64,000 nucleotides of DNA from Desulfobacterales bacterium. Lineage in GTDB: Bacteria; Desulfobacterota; Desulfobacteria; Desulfobacterales; UBA2156. The notes beneath the pieces were generated by a model, which saw only the letters and a program-made list of their open reading frames with translations, did no database searches and was not told the origin of the DNA. Within the stretch, counting starts at the first letter, position 1; each line of letters begins with the position of its first letter. Below, piece after piece: positions 18,627 through 28,427 of this stretch. The stretch covers positions 1 to 64,000 of the forward strand of contig DRHF01000109.1 in the NCBI GenBank assembly GCA_011049715.1, written 5' to 3'. Both the position numbers and the translations under genes were made by a program.

Positions 18627-18899
18627 ATGGAAAAAGTAAATGCGCTTCAAATCAGAAACAATCTGGGTCAAATATTGGACCGCCTGAATGAAAAAGGTGA
18701 GCCCATCCTAATCAGCAAAGCACACAAAATAAGAGCGGTATTGGTTACCCCCGAACAATTTGAAAAGCGATTTTTAGACTGGCAATCTCAAGATAAAAAG
18801 AAACGCCTGCTAAATGCAGTGAAAGAACTGAGGGAAAAAAGAGTGGGAAATTTGACGAGTCTTTCTGTTCTGCGTGAGTTGAGGGGTTATAAAAATTGA
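18627..18899 (+). CDS. Antitoxin, Phd/YefM family
   Basis: 90 residues. The N terminus VNALQIRNNLGQILDRLNEKGEPILI and AVLVTPEQFEKR match the Phd/YefM DNA-binding dimerisation fold; the charged C-terminal tail (KKRLLNAVKELREKRVG) is the likely toxin-neutralising part. The stop overlaps the toxin start by 4 nt (TTGA), implying translational coupling. Repression of the repeated operator upstream is expected from the family. Confidence 0.85.
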   Translation: MEKVNALQIRNNLGQILDRLNEKGEPILISKAHKIRAVLVTPEQFEKRFLDWQSQDKKKRLLNAVKELREKRVGNLTSLSVLRELRGYKN

Positions 18900-19327
18900 T
18901 CTGGGTTATAGACGCTTCCGTCGCTATTCGATGGTTCATTAAGGAAGAGGCACATCCCCATGCGGATGAAGTTTTGAAAGGGATTATAGACGATCCTGAA
19001 AGGTTTGCTGTACCGGAATTATTTGGATTCGAAGTCTTTTCTGTTTTGTGCCGTTTACATTCAAATGGACTCGATGCTTTTCAAAAAGGGGCCATTCCAA
19101 TTCTCCAATTGGGCATATTTCGGCAACCTATGACAAGCAACTTGGCAGGGTTGGCAAATAATTTCGTCCAATTGGGGTTAACAGGTTATGATGCGTGTTA
19201 TGCGGCGCTTTCAAAAGATTTAAACGGAACCTGGTTGACTTTTGACAAAAAGGCGCATCAGTTGATTCAAAAAGAAAAAGTATCGCACCTATTGGATGAT
19301 GAACTCCCAAATGGTTGGCCAGATTAA
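18896..19327 (+). CDS. vapC: PIN-domain toxin, VapC type
   Basis: 143 residues starting with TTG. PIN-domain acids are visible: IDASVAIRWF (first Asp), FGFEVFSVL (Glu), TGYDACYAALS (Asp), and a C-terminal TFDKKAHQ. The first hydrophobic strand directly at the N terminus and the total length fit VapC ribonucleases. It is encoded with a Phd-type antitoxin rather than a VapB, a mixed pairing that is common. Confidence 0.88.
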   Translation: MIWVIDASVAIRWFIKEEAHPHADEVLKGIIDDPERFAVPELFGFEVFSVLCRLHSNGLDAFQKGAIPILQLGIFRQPMTSNLAGLANNFVQLGLTGYDACYAALSKDLNGTWLTFDKKAHQLIQKEKVSHLLDDELPNGWPD

Positions 19328-19543
19328 ATATATGCTCACTCCAGTCGGTCCCGCCAGGGCTTGAATTTGGTCTGATTTTTCCTTCTCAAAAAATCAGATC
19401 AACCATAGGTTTTACCTTTGCGAACTCCGCGTGCTCAAGCGAACCCTCCGCAGGCGGATAAAGCGGGTGTGAGATAATCATTTCATTCACCATAGTGATA
19501 AAGGTTGGATCACCAGCATAGTTGATGGTTTCGGAATTATTTA
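19328..19543. other. Intergenic region with possible gene debris
   Basis: No convincing gene. The minus strand is open from about 19586 to 19386 and contains ISHPLYPPAEGSLEHAEFAK, which looks protein-like, but its upper end overlaps the next gene and there is no ribosome binding site. It may be a decayed fragment. Confidence 0.3.
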
Positions 19544-21238
19544 ATGGCACCAGCAAAGTATAAAAAATTGACCGAATCCTACACAAAACCCTACATCAAC
19601 GTATTCCTTATAGTCCTATTATTCATCTTAATTCTTTCCATTATTATCCTGGCATTGGTTCCGCCAATAAGCAGAGACGCTCTTATACACCATCTTGCTA
19701 TTCCTAAGCTCTATCTAAAACACGGCGCCATCTATGAAATTCCGGATCGTGTCTTTTCCTATTATCCAATGAATCTTGACCTTTTGTACATGATTCCTTT
19801 GTATTTTGAAAATGACATCATCCCAAAATTGATCCATTTCGCCTTTGCCGTTCTGACTGCATGGCTCATTTACGACTATCTAAAAAAAAGAACCGATACC
19901 TCATATGCCCTTATGGGCGCGCTTTTTTTTCTGTCGATTCCCATCATCGTCAAGCTTTCTATAACCGTCTATGTGGATTTGGGGCTGGTCTTTTTTTCGA
20001 CAGCATCTCTGCTGCTTCTGTTTAAATGGACTGAAAATCAACATAAACTCAAATATTTGATTGCCTCCGCCGTAACCTGTGGCCTCGCCCTCGGAACTAA
20101 GTACAATGGGCTGATTTCTCTGTTGTTATTAACTTCACTGGTACCTCTAATCTATATCCGCCACACTCACCAAAAAACTAAAGGCCAGATGAAAGCACTG
20201 GCCTTCGGCACCTTTTTTCTCCTGATCGCGTTAACCATCTTTTCGCCGTGGATGATCAGAAACTACAAATGGCAAAAAAATCCTGTATATCCTCTTTATA
20301 ATTCTTGGTTTCAATCGATCGGTTCAGAAGTGTCACCTTCCATATCCGATCCTGATACTGTAGAATCTAAAAGAGGCCTGGGACATTTTGCCGTTAGAAA
20401 ACTCGTTTATGGAGAAAAGTGGTGGGAAACACTTCTTATACCTGTTCGAATATTTTTTCAGGGTCGAGATGACAATCCAAAATATTTTGACGGAAAGCTT
20501 AATCCGTTTTTGCTGTTCTTACCATTTTTTGCCTTCATAAAAGGGAAAAAAAGATCCTCTTTTGTAAATTATGATAGAAAAATCTTTGCCTTTTTTTCAG
20601 GTTTTTTTCTGCTTTTTGCTTTCTTTCAAACCGACATGAGAATCCGTTGGGTTTCACCCATGCTTCCACCCCTTGTTATGCTCTCAATGCTCGGCCTCTA
20701 TGAAATGAATGTGTTCTCTTTTAAAAGAAGCACTATTTTTAGAAAAAAAATAATTGCAGTTTTTGTTTATGGTTCCATCATCGCCCTTTTTACAATTAAT
20801 TTCATCTACATTTTCAGGCAGTTTCATTATGTCGCCCCCCTTCCTTATATCACCGGAAAAATCAGCCGTGATGATTACATCGAACGTTTCCGACCCGAAT
20901 TTCGAGTCATCCGGTTTGCCAACCAAAACCTTCCCGAAACCGCTAAAATCCTTGCCTTGTTTATCGGCAACCGGGGGTATTACTTTGATCGTGAACTCTT
21001 TTTTGGGCAAGGATGGTTTAAAAAGCAGATCAAACATGCGAATTCGCCAAATGCCATTAAAACATCATTGAAGAAGAATGGGATAACACACCTGTTGTTG
21101 CGAAACGACCTGTTTTCAAATTGGTTAGACACTGTATTTAATTCTAACGAGAAGCAAATATTTTTATCCTTTTTCAACGACTATGCCACCATGCTGCATT
21201 CGCACGCTGGGTATTCCCTTTTTATTTTTTCATCATGA
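19544..21238 (+). CDS. Polytopic GT-C glycosyltransferase-like membrane protein
   Basis: 564 residues with about ten membrane segments. The first periplasmic loop, PPISRDALIHHLAIPKLY, carries the RDALxxHL type motif used by GT39/ArnT-like enzymes, followed by YYPMNLDLLYM and ALGTKYNGL. The C-terminal 120 residues form a soluble domain. It probably uses a polyprenyl-phosphate sugar or mannose donor at the outer membrane face of the inner membrane. It precedes a GT2 of the type that makes such donors (21500). Substrate unknown. Confidence 0.7.
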   Translation: MAPAKYKKLTESYTKPYINVFLIVLLFILILSIIILALVPPISRDALIHHLAIPKLYLKHGAIYEIPDRVFSYYPMNLDLLYMIPLYFENDIIPKLIHFAFAVLTAWLIYDYLKKRTDTSYALMGALFFLSIPIIVKLSITVYVDLGLVFFSTASLLLLFKWTENQHKLKYLIASAVTCGLALGTKYNGLISLLLLTSLVPLIYIRHTHQKTKGQMKALAFGTFFLLIALTIFSPWMIRNYKWQKNPVYPLYNSWFQSIGSEVSPSISDPDTVESKRGLGHFAVRKLVYGEKWWETLLIPVRIFFQGRDDNPKYFDGKLNPFLLFLPFFAFIKGKKRSSFVNYDRKIFAFFSGFFLLFAFFQTDMRIRWVSPMLPPLVMLSMLGLYEMNVFSFKRSTIFRKKIIAVFVYGSIIALFTINFIYIFRQFHYVAPLPYITGKISRDDYIERFRPEFRVIRFANQNLPETAKILALFIGNRGYYFDRELFFGQGWFKKQIKHANSPNAIKTSLKKNGITHLLLRNDLFSNWLDTVFNSNEKQIFLSFFNDYATMLHSHAGYSLFIFSS

Positions 21239-21499
21239 ATTTAGAGTTGCTGGAGGTCTTTTTATGGTTTTTGTTCCCCAACAGCTCCAGATATCGTTGT
21301 TTCCACTTAGAATTTAATAAAAATCTATCAATACTCTTTCGCATTTATAATAACCACTTGAAAATCTATATTTTTTCTGCTACCTTTAACGTATTATCAC
21401 TCTTTTCAATTTTGTTTACGACCATTTATTAAGAACATCTTTTGGGATTTTTACCTAATTTGCAAATACGCGCGGCATTAATCATTTTTTTCTTTATAG

Positions 21500-22453
21500 A
21501 TGGATCTTTCAAACGCTCACTTTCCTATGCAAAATAAAAAAATATCGGTAATTATTCCCGCTTATAATGAAGCGGAGAATATAGGGGATGTAATCAGTGA
21601 AATTCGATTACTGCATCCTGATTTTGAGATCATCGTTATCGACGATGGCTCCGACGACAACACATCAGAAGTGGCAACCCAGGCTGGGGCGATCGTCTAT
21701 CAGCATCCTTATAACATCGGCAACGGTGCGGCAATTAAAAGCGGGATGAGAGTTGCTTCTGGAGATATTTTAATTTTCATGGATGGGGATGGACAACATG
21801 ATCCGAATGATGTGGCACGGTTGTTGGAACATTTTCCTGAATATGACATGGTCGTGGGCGCACGCCGCCTCTCGGGACACACCTCAATGACACGAGCCTT
21901 TGGCAACAAGATATACAACTGGCTCGGAACATATGTTACTAATTTCCCAATTAAAGATCTTACCTCTGGTTTTCGAGCCATTAAGACTGAAATTGCTAAT
22001 AATTTTAGATACTTACTTCCCAACACATATTCTTACCCCACTACCTTGACCCTGGGGCTGCTTCGAAGCGGCAGAAGTGTGAAATACATACCTATCATGG
22101 CACGGATGCGAAAAAAGGGTACAAGTGACATTAAGTTGGTTCGAGATGGAGCCAGATTTTTTATGATCATCATACGCATCTGCACCCATTACTCTCCAAT
22201 GCGGATTTTTCTACCGGTAAGCTTATGCATGTTTGCCCTGGGCCTGATTCGTTATATCCATTCTTTCCTAACAGAAGGACGTTTCACCAACATGAGTGCA
22301 CTGCTATTCGTTACATCTGTTATTATTTTTATGATGAGCTTGATTTCAGAGCAGATCAGCCAGATGCGTTTCGAAAGGCGCGGACACCGATCACCCCTTC
22401 AACAAACTGACGGGGGCTCAGGTAACGAAAAACCACAGGCTCCCATAACATGA
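21500..22453 (+). CDS. GT2 glycosyltransferase with two C-terminal membrane helices (polyprenyl-phosphate type)
   Basis: 317 residues. The GT-A domain has ISVIIPAYNEAENIG, IVIDDGSDDNT, NIGNGAAIKSG, and the metal motif FMDGDGQHDP. LTSGFRAIK and the TYSYPTTLT segment match DPM1/UndP-sugar transferases. Two hydrophobic helices at about residues 225-245 and 260-285 anchor it. It likely makes a lipid-linked monosaccharide donor for the GT-C protein upstream. A later Met (residue 10) could also be the start. The stop overlaps the next start (ATGA). Confidence 0.85.
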   Translation: MDLSNAHFPMQNKKISVIIPAYNEAENIGDVISEIRLLHPDFEIIVIDDGSDDNTSEVATQAGAIVYQHPYNIGNGAAIKSGMRVASGDILIFMDGDGQHDPNDVARLLEHFPEYDMVVGARRLSGHTSMTRAFGNKIYNWLGTYVTNFPIKDLTSGFRAIKTEIANNFRYLLPNTYSYPTTLTLGLLRSGRSVKYIPIMARMRKKGTSDIKLVRDGARFFMIIIRICTHYSPMRIFLPVSLCMFALGLIRYIHSFLTEGRFTNMSALLFVTSVIIFMMSLISEQISQMRFERRGHRSPLQQTDGGSGNEKPQAPIT

Positions 22454-23595
22454 GTTCTGTTGAGAATTGTACCTCGGAACTCTCACCAAACTTACTTCAT
22501 CGAATTACGTTTGAAATGCCTTTTAAACTGCTGGTTATTACCCGAAATTATCCTCCTCAAACTGGTGGTCTTGAGAATTTCAGTTTTAATTTAATTCGAG
22601 AACTCAAAAGACATCTACCTGTTCAGACAATAACTCTCAAGAAAACAAAATTCCACTTATTATTGTTTTTTCCCATTTCAATTATTTTGGGTCTATTTTT
22701 TATAAAAACCAAATCGATCTCTATCGTCCACATTTGCGATGGGTTTTTGTCCCCAGTCGGGTTTGTCTTGAAACTATTTACTCGCACGCAAGTCACTGCA
22801 ACTGTTCATGGCCTTGACGTCACTTATGGAAATCTTATCTATCAGTTTTTAATCCCGAAATGTCTCAATAAACTAAATAAAATCATATGCGTCAGCCGAA
22901 GCACGCGAGATGAATGTGTCAAGAGAGGAATTTTAGCAAAACGCTGTAACGTCATTCCAAACGGAATTAATGTGGATGCCATTTATCTTTCAACAGGAAA
23001 AGAGAAGCTGCTTGAACAAATTAAAGGTGAACTAAAGTGCTCTCTAAAAAATAAAATGATCCTTGTCACAGTTGGAAGATTGGTAAAACGGAAGGGAATC
23101 GGTTGGTTTGTTGAAACTGTGATGTCTAGGCTTAGACAGGGCTATATCTACATAATCGTTGGTACAGGACCTGAATTCTCAAATATTCAAGAAATTATTC
23201 ATAAAAAAAGACTTCATGAACGGGTCCTATTGATTGGCAAAAAGCCCGATCGATTTCGCGATATTCTACTGAACGCAGCAGACGCTTTCATTATGCCAAA
23301 CATTTCTATACCCGACGATGTCGAAGGATTTGGAATTTCTGCCCTGGAAGCAGGGGCATGCGGTTTGCCGGTGATTGCATCCAACATTCAAGGGATTCGT
23401 GATGCCGTATTGGATGGTATCACCGGTTATCTAGTTGAGGAGGGGGATGTGGAGGGATATATATCTAAAATTCACTCGTTGGATTTTGAACGAGCTAAAA
23501 TTCGATCTGTTGTGATCAGCATGTTTAACTGGGAGAAAATCGGCCGGCTATATGTTCAAGCGTTGATCCCAGGCAATAAAAGAAGCTTTTGTTGA
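22450..23595 (+). CDS. GT4-family glycosyltransferase
   Basis: 381 residues, GT-B fold. The N-terminal domain has KLLVITRNYPPQTGGLENF; the C-terminal nucleotide-sugar domain has VTVGRLVKRKGI, IIVGTGPEF, and DDVEGFGISALEAGACGLPV, the E-x7-E region typical of GT4. The ATG overlaps the previous stop by 4 nt; an internal ATG at 22516 (MPFKLLVIT) matches family starts better, but coupling favours the upstream one. It is the last gene of the plus-strand run and probably adds a sugar to a lipid-linked oligosaccharide. Confidence 0.85.
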   Translation: MSSVENCTSELSPNLLHRITFEMPFKLLVITRNYPPQTGGLENFSFNLIRELKRHLPVQTITLKKTKFHLLLFFPISIILGLFFIKTKSISIVHICDGFLSPVGFVLKLFTRTQVTATVHGLDVTYGNLIYQFLIPKCLNKLNKIICVSRSTRDECVKRGILAKRCNVIPNGINVDAIYLSTGKEKLLEQIKGELKCSLKNKMILVTVGRLVKRKGIGWFVETVMSRLRQGYIYIIVGTGPEFSNIQEIIHKKRLHERVLLIGKKPDRFRDILLNAADAFIMPNISIPDDVEGFGISALEAGACGLPVIASNIQGIRDAVLDGITGYLVEEGDVEGYISKIHSLDFERAKIRSVVISMFNWEKIGRLYVQALIPGNKRSFC

Positions 23596-23658
23596 AAATG
23601 AACGCAGATAAAATTTAAGAAGCTTTTCTATTTAAAACTACATAAGGAATAAATTGAA

Positions 23659-24420
23659 TTAGGCTGGCTTTTGCAAAAGCCAAATATAACCGGGACACAG
23701 CCAATAAGCATACTTAACAATCAAACCGGCGAGTCTGGCTTTTTTTGAGTCTGGCTCGATCATGTATTCAGCATGAAATTTCTCCGGTTCTTCAATAATT
23801 CTTTGTGTGTAATCAATACACTCAAAATTTTGAACAAGCTTCTTTAATCCCCAATATGATCGATGGTTTTCATAATATAAATTACTCTTACCCGATGCAC
23901 GAATATAAAAATTTGCGAGTGGTTTCGGAATCACTGAAAGAAAGGGCAGATTGTAATGCGGCTCCATGATTTTCATCCTATTTCCAGCTGAAAAAAAACA
24001 AACCCCTTCTGGTTTTAAAACCCTAAAGACTTCTTCCATTAGTCCGCTGGCATCCGGCACATGCTCATAAATATGGGCACAAACTACAACATCAAATAAC
24101 TTTTGAGAAAATTTTATTTTCAGGGAATCATTTTTAATAAATGTCAAATTGTCTTTTTTAAATTTTTTTTCTGCAAAATTAATTGCTGATTCGTCAATAT
24201 CGATCCCCAAAACCTGACCGAAATGATCAGCAAGATAGTTAGAAATTATTCCTGTAGAACACCCTACGTCTAATAGTGATTGGGAATGAAAATCTGATTG
24301 AAAAAAATCATTTAAAACCGCGACTATCGTTTTTGCTTTTCTTTCTCTGCCTTCATAGTCATACATTTGTTTATGCAGTATTTCCGAGAAATTGTATTGA
24401 TAATCTCTATTTTTCTTCAT
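23659..24420 (-). CDS. Class I SAM-dependent methyltransferase
   Basis: 253 residues. Motif I SLLDVGCSTGIISNYL, post-I GIDIDESAINFAEK, and VVCAHIYEHVPDASGLMEEV define a Methyltransf_11/25 fold; the C-terminal part has a hydrophobic stretch ending YAYWLCPGYIWLLQK. The start overlaps the end of the glycosyltransferase gene before it by 14 nt. Possibly a glycan O-methyltransferase; the substrate is not known. It is the last gene of the long minus-strand run. Confidence 0.78.
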   Translation of the reverse strand: MKKNRDYQYNFSEILHKQMYDYEGRERKAKTIVAVLNDFFQSDFHSQSLLDVGCSTGIISNYLADHFGQVLGIDIDESAINFAEKKFKKDNLTFIKNDSLKIKFSQKLFDVVVCAHIYEHVPDASGLMEEVFRVLKPEGVCFFSAGNRMKIMEPHYNLPFLSVIPKPLANFYIRASGKSNLYYENHRSYWGLKKLVQNFECIDYTQRIIEEPEKFHAEYMIEPDSKKARLAGLIVKYAYWLCPGYIWLLQKPA

Positions 24421-25507
24421 AGGACACTTTCAACATTATCTCTTCAAGGATGACTGCCAAATCCTCCCAAGTTGGGATTGGTGGATAATCCGTTATTCTA
24501 TCGGAGAATCTCCCTTCAAGCACTTCAGAAAGAGATTTAACATCTCCGGCCTTGTAAAGCCATTCGGGATGATTTCGAAATAATAACTTCAAACTGCCAA
24601 CCTCGGCTGCAACGATTGGAACATCGCAGGCCATGAATTCCCTTGTTTTCTGAGGAAAGCAATATTTCCCAAACTCATCGTCTGCATAGCAGATCACAGC
24701 AATATCCAATGAATTAATAAACAAAGGCACTTTATCAAATGGTAGGATTCCTAGGTAATGAACACGGTCATCTATTGGAATTTGTAAATTCTTATCAAGG
24801 GAGCCCGCCAATGCGAGGTGCAAATGATAATATTTTTCTCTTAACTTCATAAATGTTTCTATCAACAAATGCACATCCCTATTTTTGAATAACCCACCAG
24901 CAGTTCCAACGATAAATGCATCCCGGGGTAGGCCAAAGGTTTCCCGGCAATGCATTTTATTAAATGGTTTAAATAAGTCATTTCGAACTGCAAATTCGAT
25001 TGGATACACGTGTTTGGTTCTTCCATATTTTTCTTTTATTAACTTTGTAAAGGGTATACTTAAACAGGTTATCGCATCACTCTCCCTGATGGCCCAGTGA
25101 TAAAGCTGTTTCATAATCGGAAGTTTGGCCACAAAAAATTCTGCAAAATTATCATATATGTCAAAAATCACCGGGACTTTAAATAGTCGTCCAAGTATAC
25201 AGCCGATGACGCCAAAAAATGAGTCTGAGCAAGCCCACATGACATCTGACTTCATCGCATAGGAGCGAGCTGTTCTAATAAAACGAAGTAATCCTGGAAG
25301 TTTCATAAATGTAGCATTTATACTATGCCATGCCACCAGTTCATCCTGAAACAAACCCTCTTTTTTATCTGAATAGCTCAAGCACAATCCCTGAACTTTA
25401 TGACCCTTTTGAGCCAGTGCTAACGGAATTTCTCTAAACCGGCCAAAACGATCATCAATTAGATCCTTATTCATGTATTGGCGTTTCGTTAAAACTAATA
25501 TTTTCAT
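24407..25507 (-). CDS. GT4-like glycosyltransferase
   Basis: 366 residues from MKILVLTKRQYMNKD; the frame opens at 25543 but that would overlap the upstream gene. GT-B features: FGRFREIPLALAQKGH at the N terminus, PVIFDIYDNFAEFF near 105, VGTAGGLFKNRDVHLLIE near 205, and FCFPQK-type sugar-binding loop KYCFPQKTREFMACDVPIV near 295. Members of this type transfer sugars in O-antigen or capsule repeats. Co-transcribed with the GT2 upstream. Confidence 0.75.
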   Translation of the reverse strand: MKILVLTKRQYMNKDLIDDRFGRFREIPLALAQKGHKVQGLCLSYSDKKEGLFQDELVAWHSINATFMKLPGLLRFIRTARSYAMKSDVMWACSDSFFGVIGCILGRLFKVPVIFDIYDNFAEFFVAKLPIMKQLYHWAIRESDAITCLSIPFTKLIKEKYGRTKHVYPIEFAVRNDLFKPFNKMHCRETFGLPRDAFIVGTAGGLFKNRDVHLLIETFMKLREKYYHLHLALAGSLDKNLQIPIDDRVHYLGILPFDKVPLFINSLDIAVICYADDEFGKYCFPQKTREFMACDVPIVAAEVGSLKLLFRNHPEWLYKAGDVKSLSEVLEGRFSDRITDYPPIPTWEDLAVILEEIMLKVSYEEK

Positions 25508-25533
25508 GACTTGAGGATATCCTAATTCAAGAT

Positions 25534-26436
25534 TTAGATACAATTGTTTTTTCCAATCCAGCGTCGTTTAGGCCTTATTTTCAGTGGTAAAGGTGATAGT
25601 ATTAATGCTATTAATGGGGCCATACTCTTATGGCGTATTGTGCGAATGGCAGCTCGAATGGCTAGAACAAAGGTTTTCAACATGATAGAAAGTATTTTTT
25701 TTAATGGGTTTTTGAATAGGATGAAACACAACAGATAGTGCATCCGAGCCATATGATATTCATAGAAGAATGATCCAATCCTTGCTGAATGACTACCTTT
25801 ATGAGATACTAATTCCTTTTCTATCAAGATAATGGGAACACCCTTTTCGTTAGCCCGAAAGGATAGTTCTATATCTTCGCCATACATAAAAAATTTATCA
25901 TCAAGATAGCCTACTGTATTGAGAAACGATAAATCAAATGCCAAAGCACAACCAGTTATATAATAAAACCAAACATTTGATTCGGGTATCCAGGTATTAA
26001 CTATCAAACCCAAATATTTATGATAATAATTGCCTTTATTTATTCGTTTGTCCCATTTAATTGTTGGAGCTATTAATGTTGATGGCCATTGATTGAATGC
26101 TTTGATCAGTTGCATTTGAGCTCCATCTAACAATACCGCATCATTATTTAATAAAAGAAACCACTTAAAATCTCTCTTTACAGCTTCCGTAATCGCAAGA
26201 TTTGCTCCTGCTGCAAAACCCATATTTTCATCTGGAAAAAACATTTGGATATCTTCTTCTTTTTGAAAAATATCCAACAGTTTTTCTTTTTCATTTAGTT
26301 CGGCTGAATTATCAACGAGAAATATCTTCGAATATAAGGTTTTTCTAACCGAATTGATGCAGTTCATAGTGTCCTGAATAGCAAAGTAATTTAATACAAT
26401 AACCGCAATTTTATTATTAGTCACTTTTCCCCACAC
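25534..26436 (-). CDS. GT2 glycosyltransferase, rhamnosyltransferase-like
   Basis: 300 residues. GT-A motifs: KIAVIVLNYFAIQDTMNCI, KIFLVDNSAEL, NMGFAAGANLAI, LLLNNDAVLL (DxD equivalent NND) and DDKFFMYGEDIELSFR, which is characteristic of the WbbL/RfbN rhamnosyltransferase group. The frame begins with GTG at 26436; a second GTG at 26424 is possible. The IS66 end lies just upstream, so the native promoter or the first codons may have been lost. Confidence 0.8.
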   Translation of the reverse strand: MWGKVTNNKIAVIVLNYFAIQDTMNCINSVRKTLYSKIFLVDNSAELNEKEKLLDIFQKEEDIQMFFPDENMGFAAGANLAITEAVKRDFKWFLLLNNDAVLLDGAQMQLIKAFNQWPSTLIAPTIKWDKRINKGNYYHKYLGLIVNTWIPESNVWFYYITGCALAFDLSFLNTVGYLDDKFFMYGEDIELSFRANEKGVPIILIEKELVSHKGSHSARIGSFFYEYHMARMHYLLCFILFKNPLKKILSIMLKTFVLAIRAAIRTIRHKSMAPLIALILSPLPLKIRPKRRWIGKNNCI

Positions 26437-26480
26437 GGATGGAAATTTTGTAAACGTTCACAGGGTTAGTTAGTAAAACT

Positions 26481-27914
26481 TTACGATAACCATACTACGC
26501 TTGGTTTTTGCTGTTTAAAGTACGATGAGATGGCATTCACCAATATTGGGAATGTGGCCTCAGAGCGCTGACGGCAAGTTTGCCTCACTGACAGGATACG
26601 CTCCACCCACCGGTTGCCTTTCTGGCTCTGAGTACCATTGCTTCTTTTTCGCCACAATACGCCGAAGCGAAGCGCCCGTTCCGCTCGATTGTTGGTGGGC
26701 TCAACATCGGATTCATCCAAAAAGACCCAAAGTGAATCCAACTCATCCAATATCCGACGGGCCAGCTTACCCGCATCATCATCGGCGCCTTCAAACAGCA
26801 GCAAAAGCAGTATTAAACGAGAATAAAAATCGGTCCACTGTTTTTGTTTCGGAGGTGCCTGGGCAAATTGACAAAGATGTTTCAGCTCGGCAGTCAATTG
26901 CTCACCAAAGCGTTGAACCGATTCATCCTTTCGTTCCGACAATGCCTTGGCACGGCGGATCAAATGGGCTAAACACAGCTGGCGATGATTGATCCAGTTT
27001 TTATAGACCCCATAGTCGTCACTGATGAGAATACCACGCCAGTCCTCAATTAGTGCCTCAAAGGCTTTTTGAGACCGGTTGGGGTGAACCAAAAAGAAAC
27101 AGACGTTTTTATTGACCATGGTCCAAAGCCATTTGAGCTTACCGTTTTCAAACCAGGAGGTCTCATCGATGCCGTTGACACCGGAAGTTCTGGCGATCCG
27201 GCCGATGCGTTCATAGATAGGTTTTATGGCTTCTGATGCCCGATCTAAAACTTATTGGATACCGCCAACAGAGATGGGAACATCCAAAACACTGTTGCAA
27301 AAGCGTTGGACAGCTTGACGGCTCATGCCTTCGGTGCCGCTGAGTTCTGCGATCAAGGCGCTGAACCGGGGACCATAGCCGGATTGAAACTCATTTGGCA
27401 GTGTTGCCTTAACCGTTTGTCCACACAGCCGGCATTTGCCCTGTTGCAGTATGTAATGGGTGACATCCATTTGGATTTTTGGAAGTTCAATCACTTGATG
27501 CGTGTAATAGGATTTCAACCGGTTACCGTTAAAGTCTAAGTTTCCACATGAACCCTGCTTCGGTACAATTTTTACCATATGAGTCGGTTTCAGCAGTTGC
27601 TGGCGATATCCTTTATGGCCTTTCTGAGCGCCTCTTTTACGTTTCTTTTTGTCGGCCTTCTTCTTGAGCTGCTTAAAAGGGCCGTCCGATGAAGGCGGTT
27701 TATTCGAGTTTTGAGAATTTTGATTGAGCCGATTTTCTAATTGCTCAATACGCTTGGCCAACTGATCAATTTTGACAACTAATTGAGCGTTGATCTGCTC
27801 CTGGGCCTCAATATATCTGCGGACCGCTTCGGGAGTTTTAAGCCACTCAGACAAGGAAAAAGGTCTTCTAAATTCCATGCCTGAAAGGCTATCATAGTGA
27901 GACTCCGCCCGCAA
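26481..27914 (-). pseudogene. tnpC: IS66-family transposase (TnpC), interrupted by an in-frame stop
   Basis: Two blocks of one frame (27914-27252 and 27119-26481, joined by open sequence) make a complete TnpC: a leucine-rich N-terminal coiled coil, the NSNKPPSSDGPFKQ region, a CxxC zinc motif (GKCRLCGQ), then DETSWFENGKLKW and LISDDYGVYKNW of the DDE domain, and the C-terminal ERALRFGVLWRKRSNGTQS block. A TAA at 27252-27254 after VGGIQ breaks it. A likely element end, GTAAACGTTCACAGGG, lies near 26449; the other end was not found and may be cut by the adjacent IS200. No TnpA/TnpB is present, as in the ISBst12 group. Confidence 0.88.
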
Positions 27915-27954
27915 AGCGGGTGGCCTCAGGAAGCCCCAAAGGGGCTATTATGAT

Positions 27955-28377
27955 TTATTCAAAATCAAAATCCAGTTGTTTTACAGCTTCTTCCTGTTCA
28001 CGAATATATTTGCGGATGGTTTCTTCATCCAAACCAACTGTACTCACGCAGTATCCTCGGGACCAGAAATGCTTACCCTTCGTTTGTTTGCTTTTTAGCA
28101 AATACCGGTGGATTCGAACTGCGCTCTTTCCTTTCAAGAAACCAATTACAAACGCAATGCTGAACTTCGGAGGAACGCTCAGACACATGTATATATGGTC
28201 CAACCTCAAATTGCCTTCCAATAATTCAACTTCACGTTGCCGACAAAGATCTTTTAGAATATCGCCAACATTGCGCTTAAATTTCCCGTATAATTTCCTT
28301 TTCCGATACTTTGGAACAATGACCACATGGTATTTGCAATCCCAACGAACGCGCGATAAACTTTGCCAATCATGCAT
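27955..28377 (-). CDS. tnpA: IS200-type transposase TnpA with altered HUH motif
   Basis: 140 residues, full family length. RVRWDCKYHVVIVPKYRK, the SVPPKFSIAFVIGFLKGKSA block and the C-terminal helix EETIRKYIREQE with the nucleophilic Tyr are intact. The HUH metal motif reads LDHIYMCL, where the family has DHIHM; one C-to-T change (CAC to TAC) would explain it. That probably abolishes metal binding, so the protein may be inactive. The ATG is at 28377, preceded by AGGAGGAAGAACC. Confidence 0.9.
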   Translation of the reverse strand: MHDWQSLSRVRWDCKYHVVIVPKYRKRKLYGKFKRNVGDILKDLCRQREVELLEGNLRLDHIYMCLSVPPKFSIAFVIGFLKGKSAVRIHRYLLKSKQTKGKHFWSRGYCVSTVGLDEETIRKYIREQEEAVKQLDFDFE

Positions 28378-28427
28378 AGGTTCTTCCTCCTTATGTCCCT
28401 AATGGGGCTTTCCTGGAGGAAGAACCT
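28378..28427 (-). promoter_or_regulatory. Hairpin hiding the tnpA ribosome binding site
   Basis: AGGTTCTTCCTCC (28378-28390) and GGAGGAAGAACCT (28415-28427) form a perfect 13-bp stem. On the tnpA transcript the 3' arm contains the Shine-Dalgarno and ends at the ATG. IS200 is known to repress TnpA translation with such a 5' hairpin. Confidence 0.8.

Noticed and set aside
21235-21432. 65-codon frame overlapping the stop of the GT-C gene by 4 nt
   Set aside because: AT-rich with biased Phe/Leu content, no ribosome binding site beyond the overlap and no motif; the start overlap alone is weak support.
26525-26992. 155-codon plus-strand frame
   Set aside because: Antisense to the IS66 transposase.
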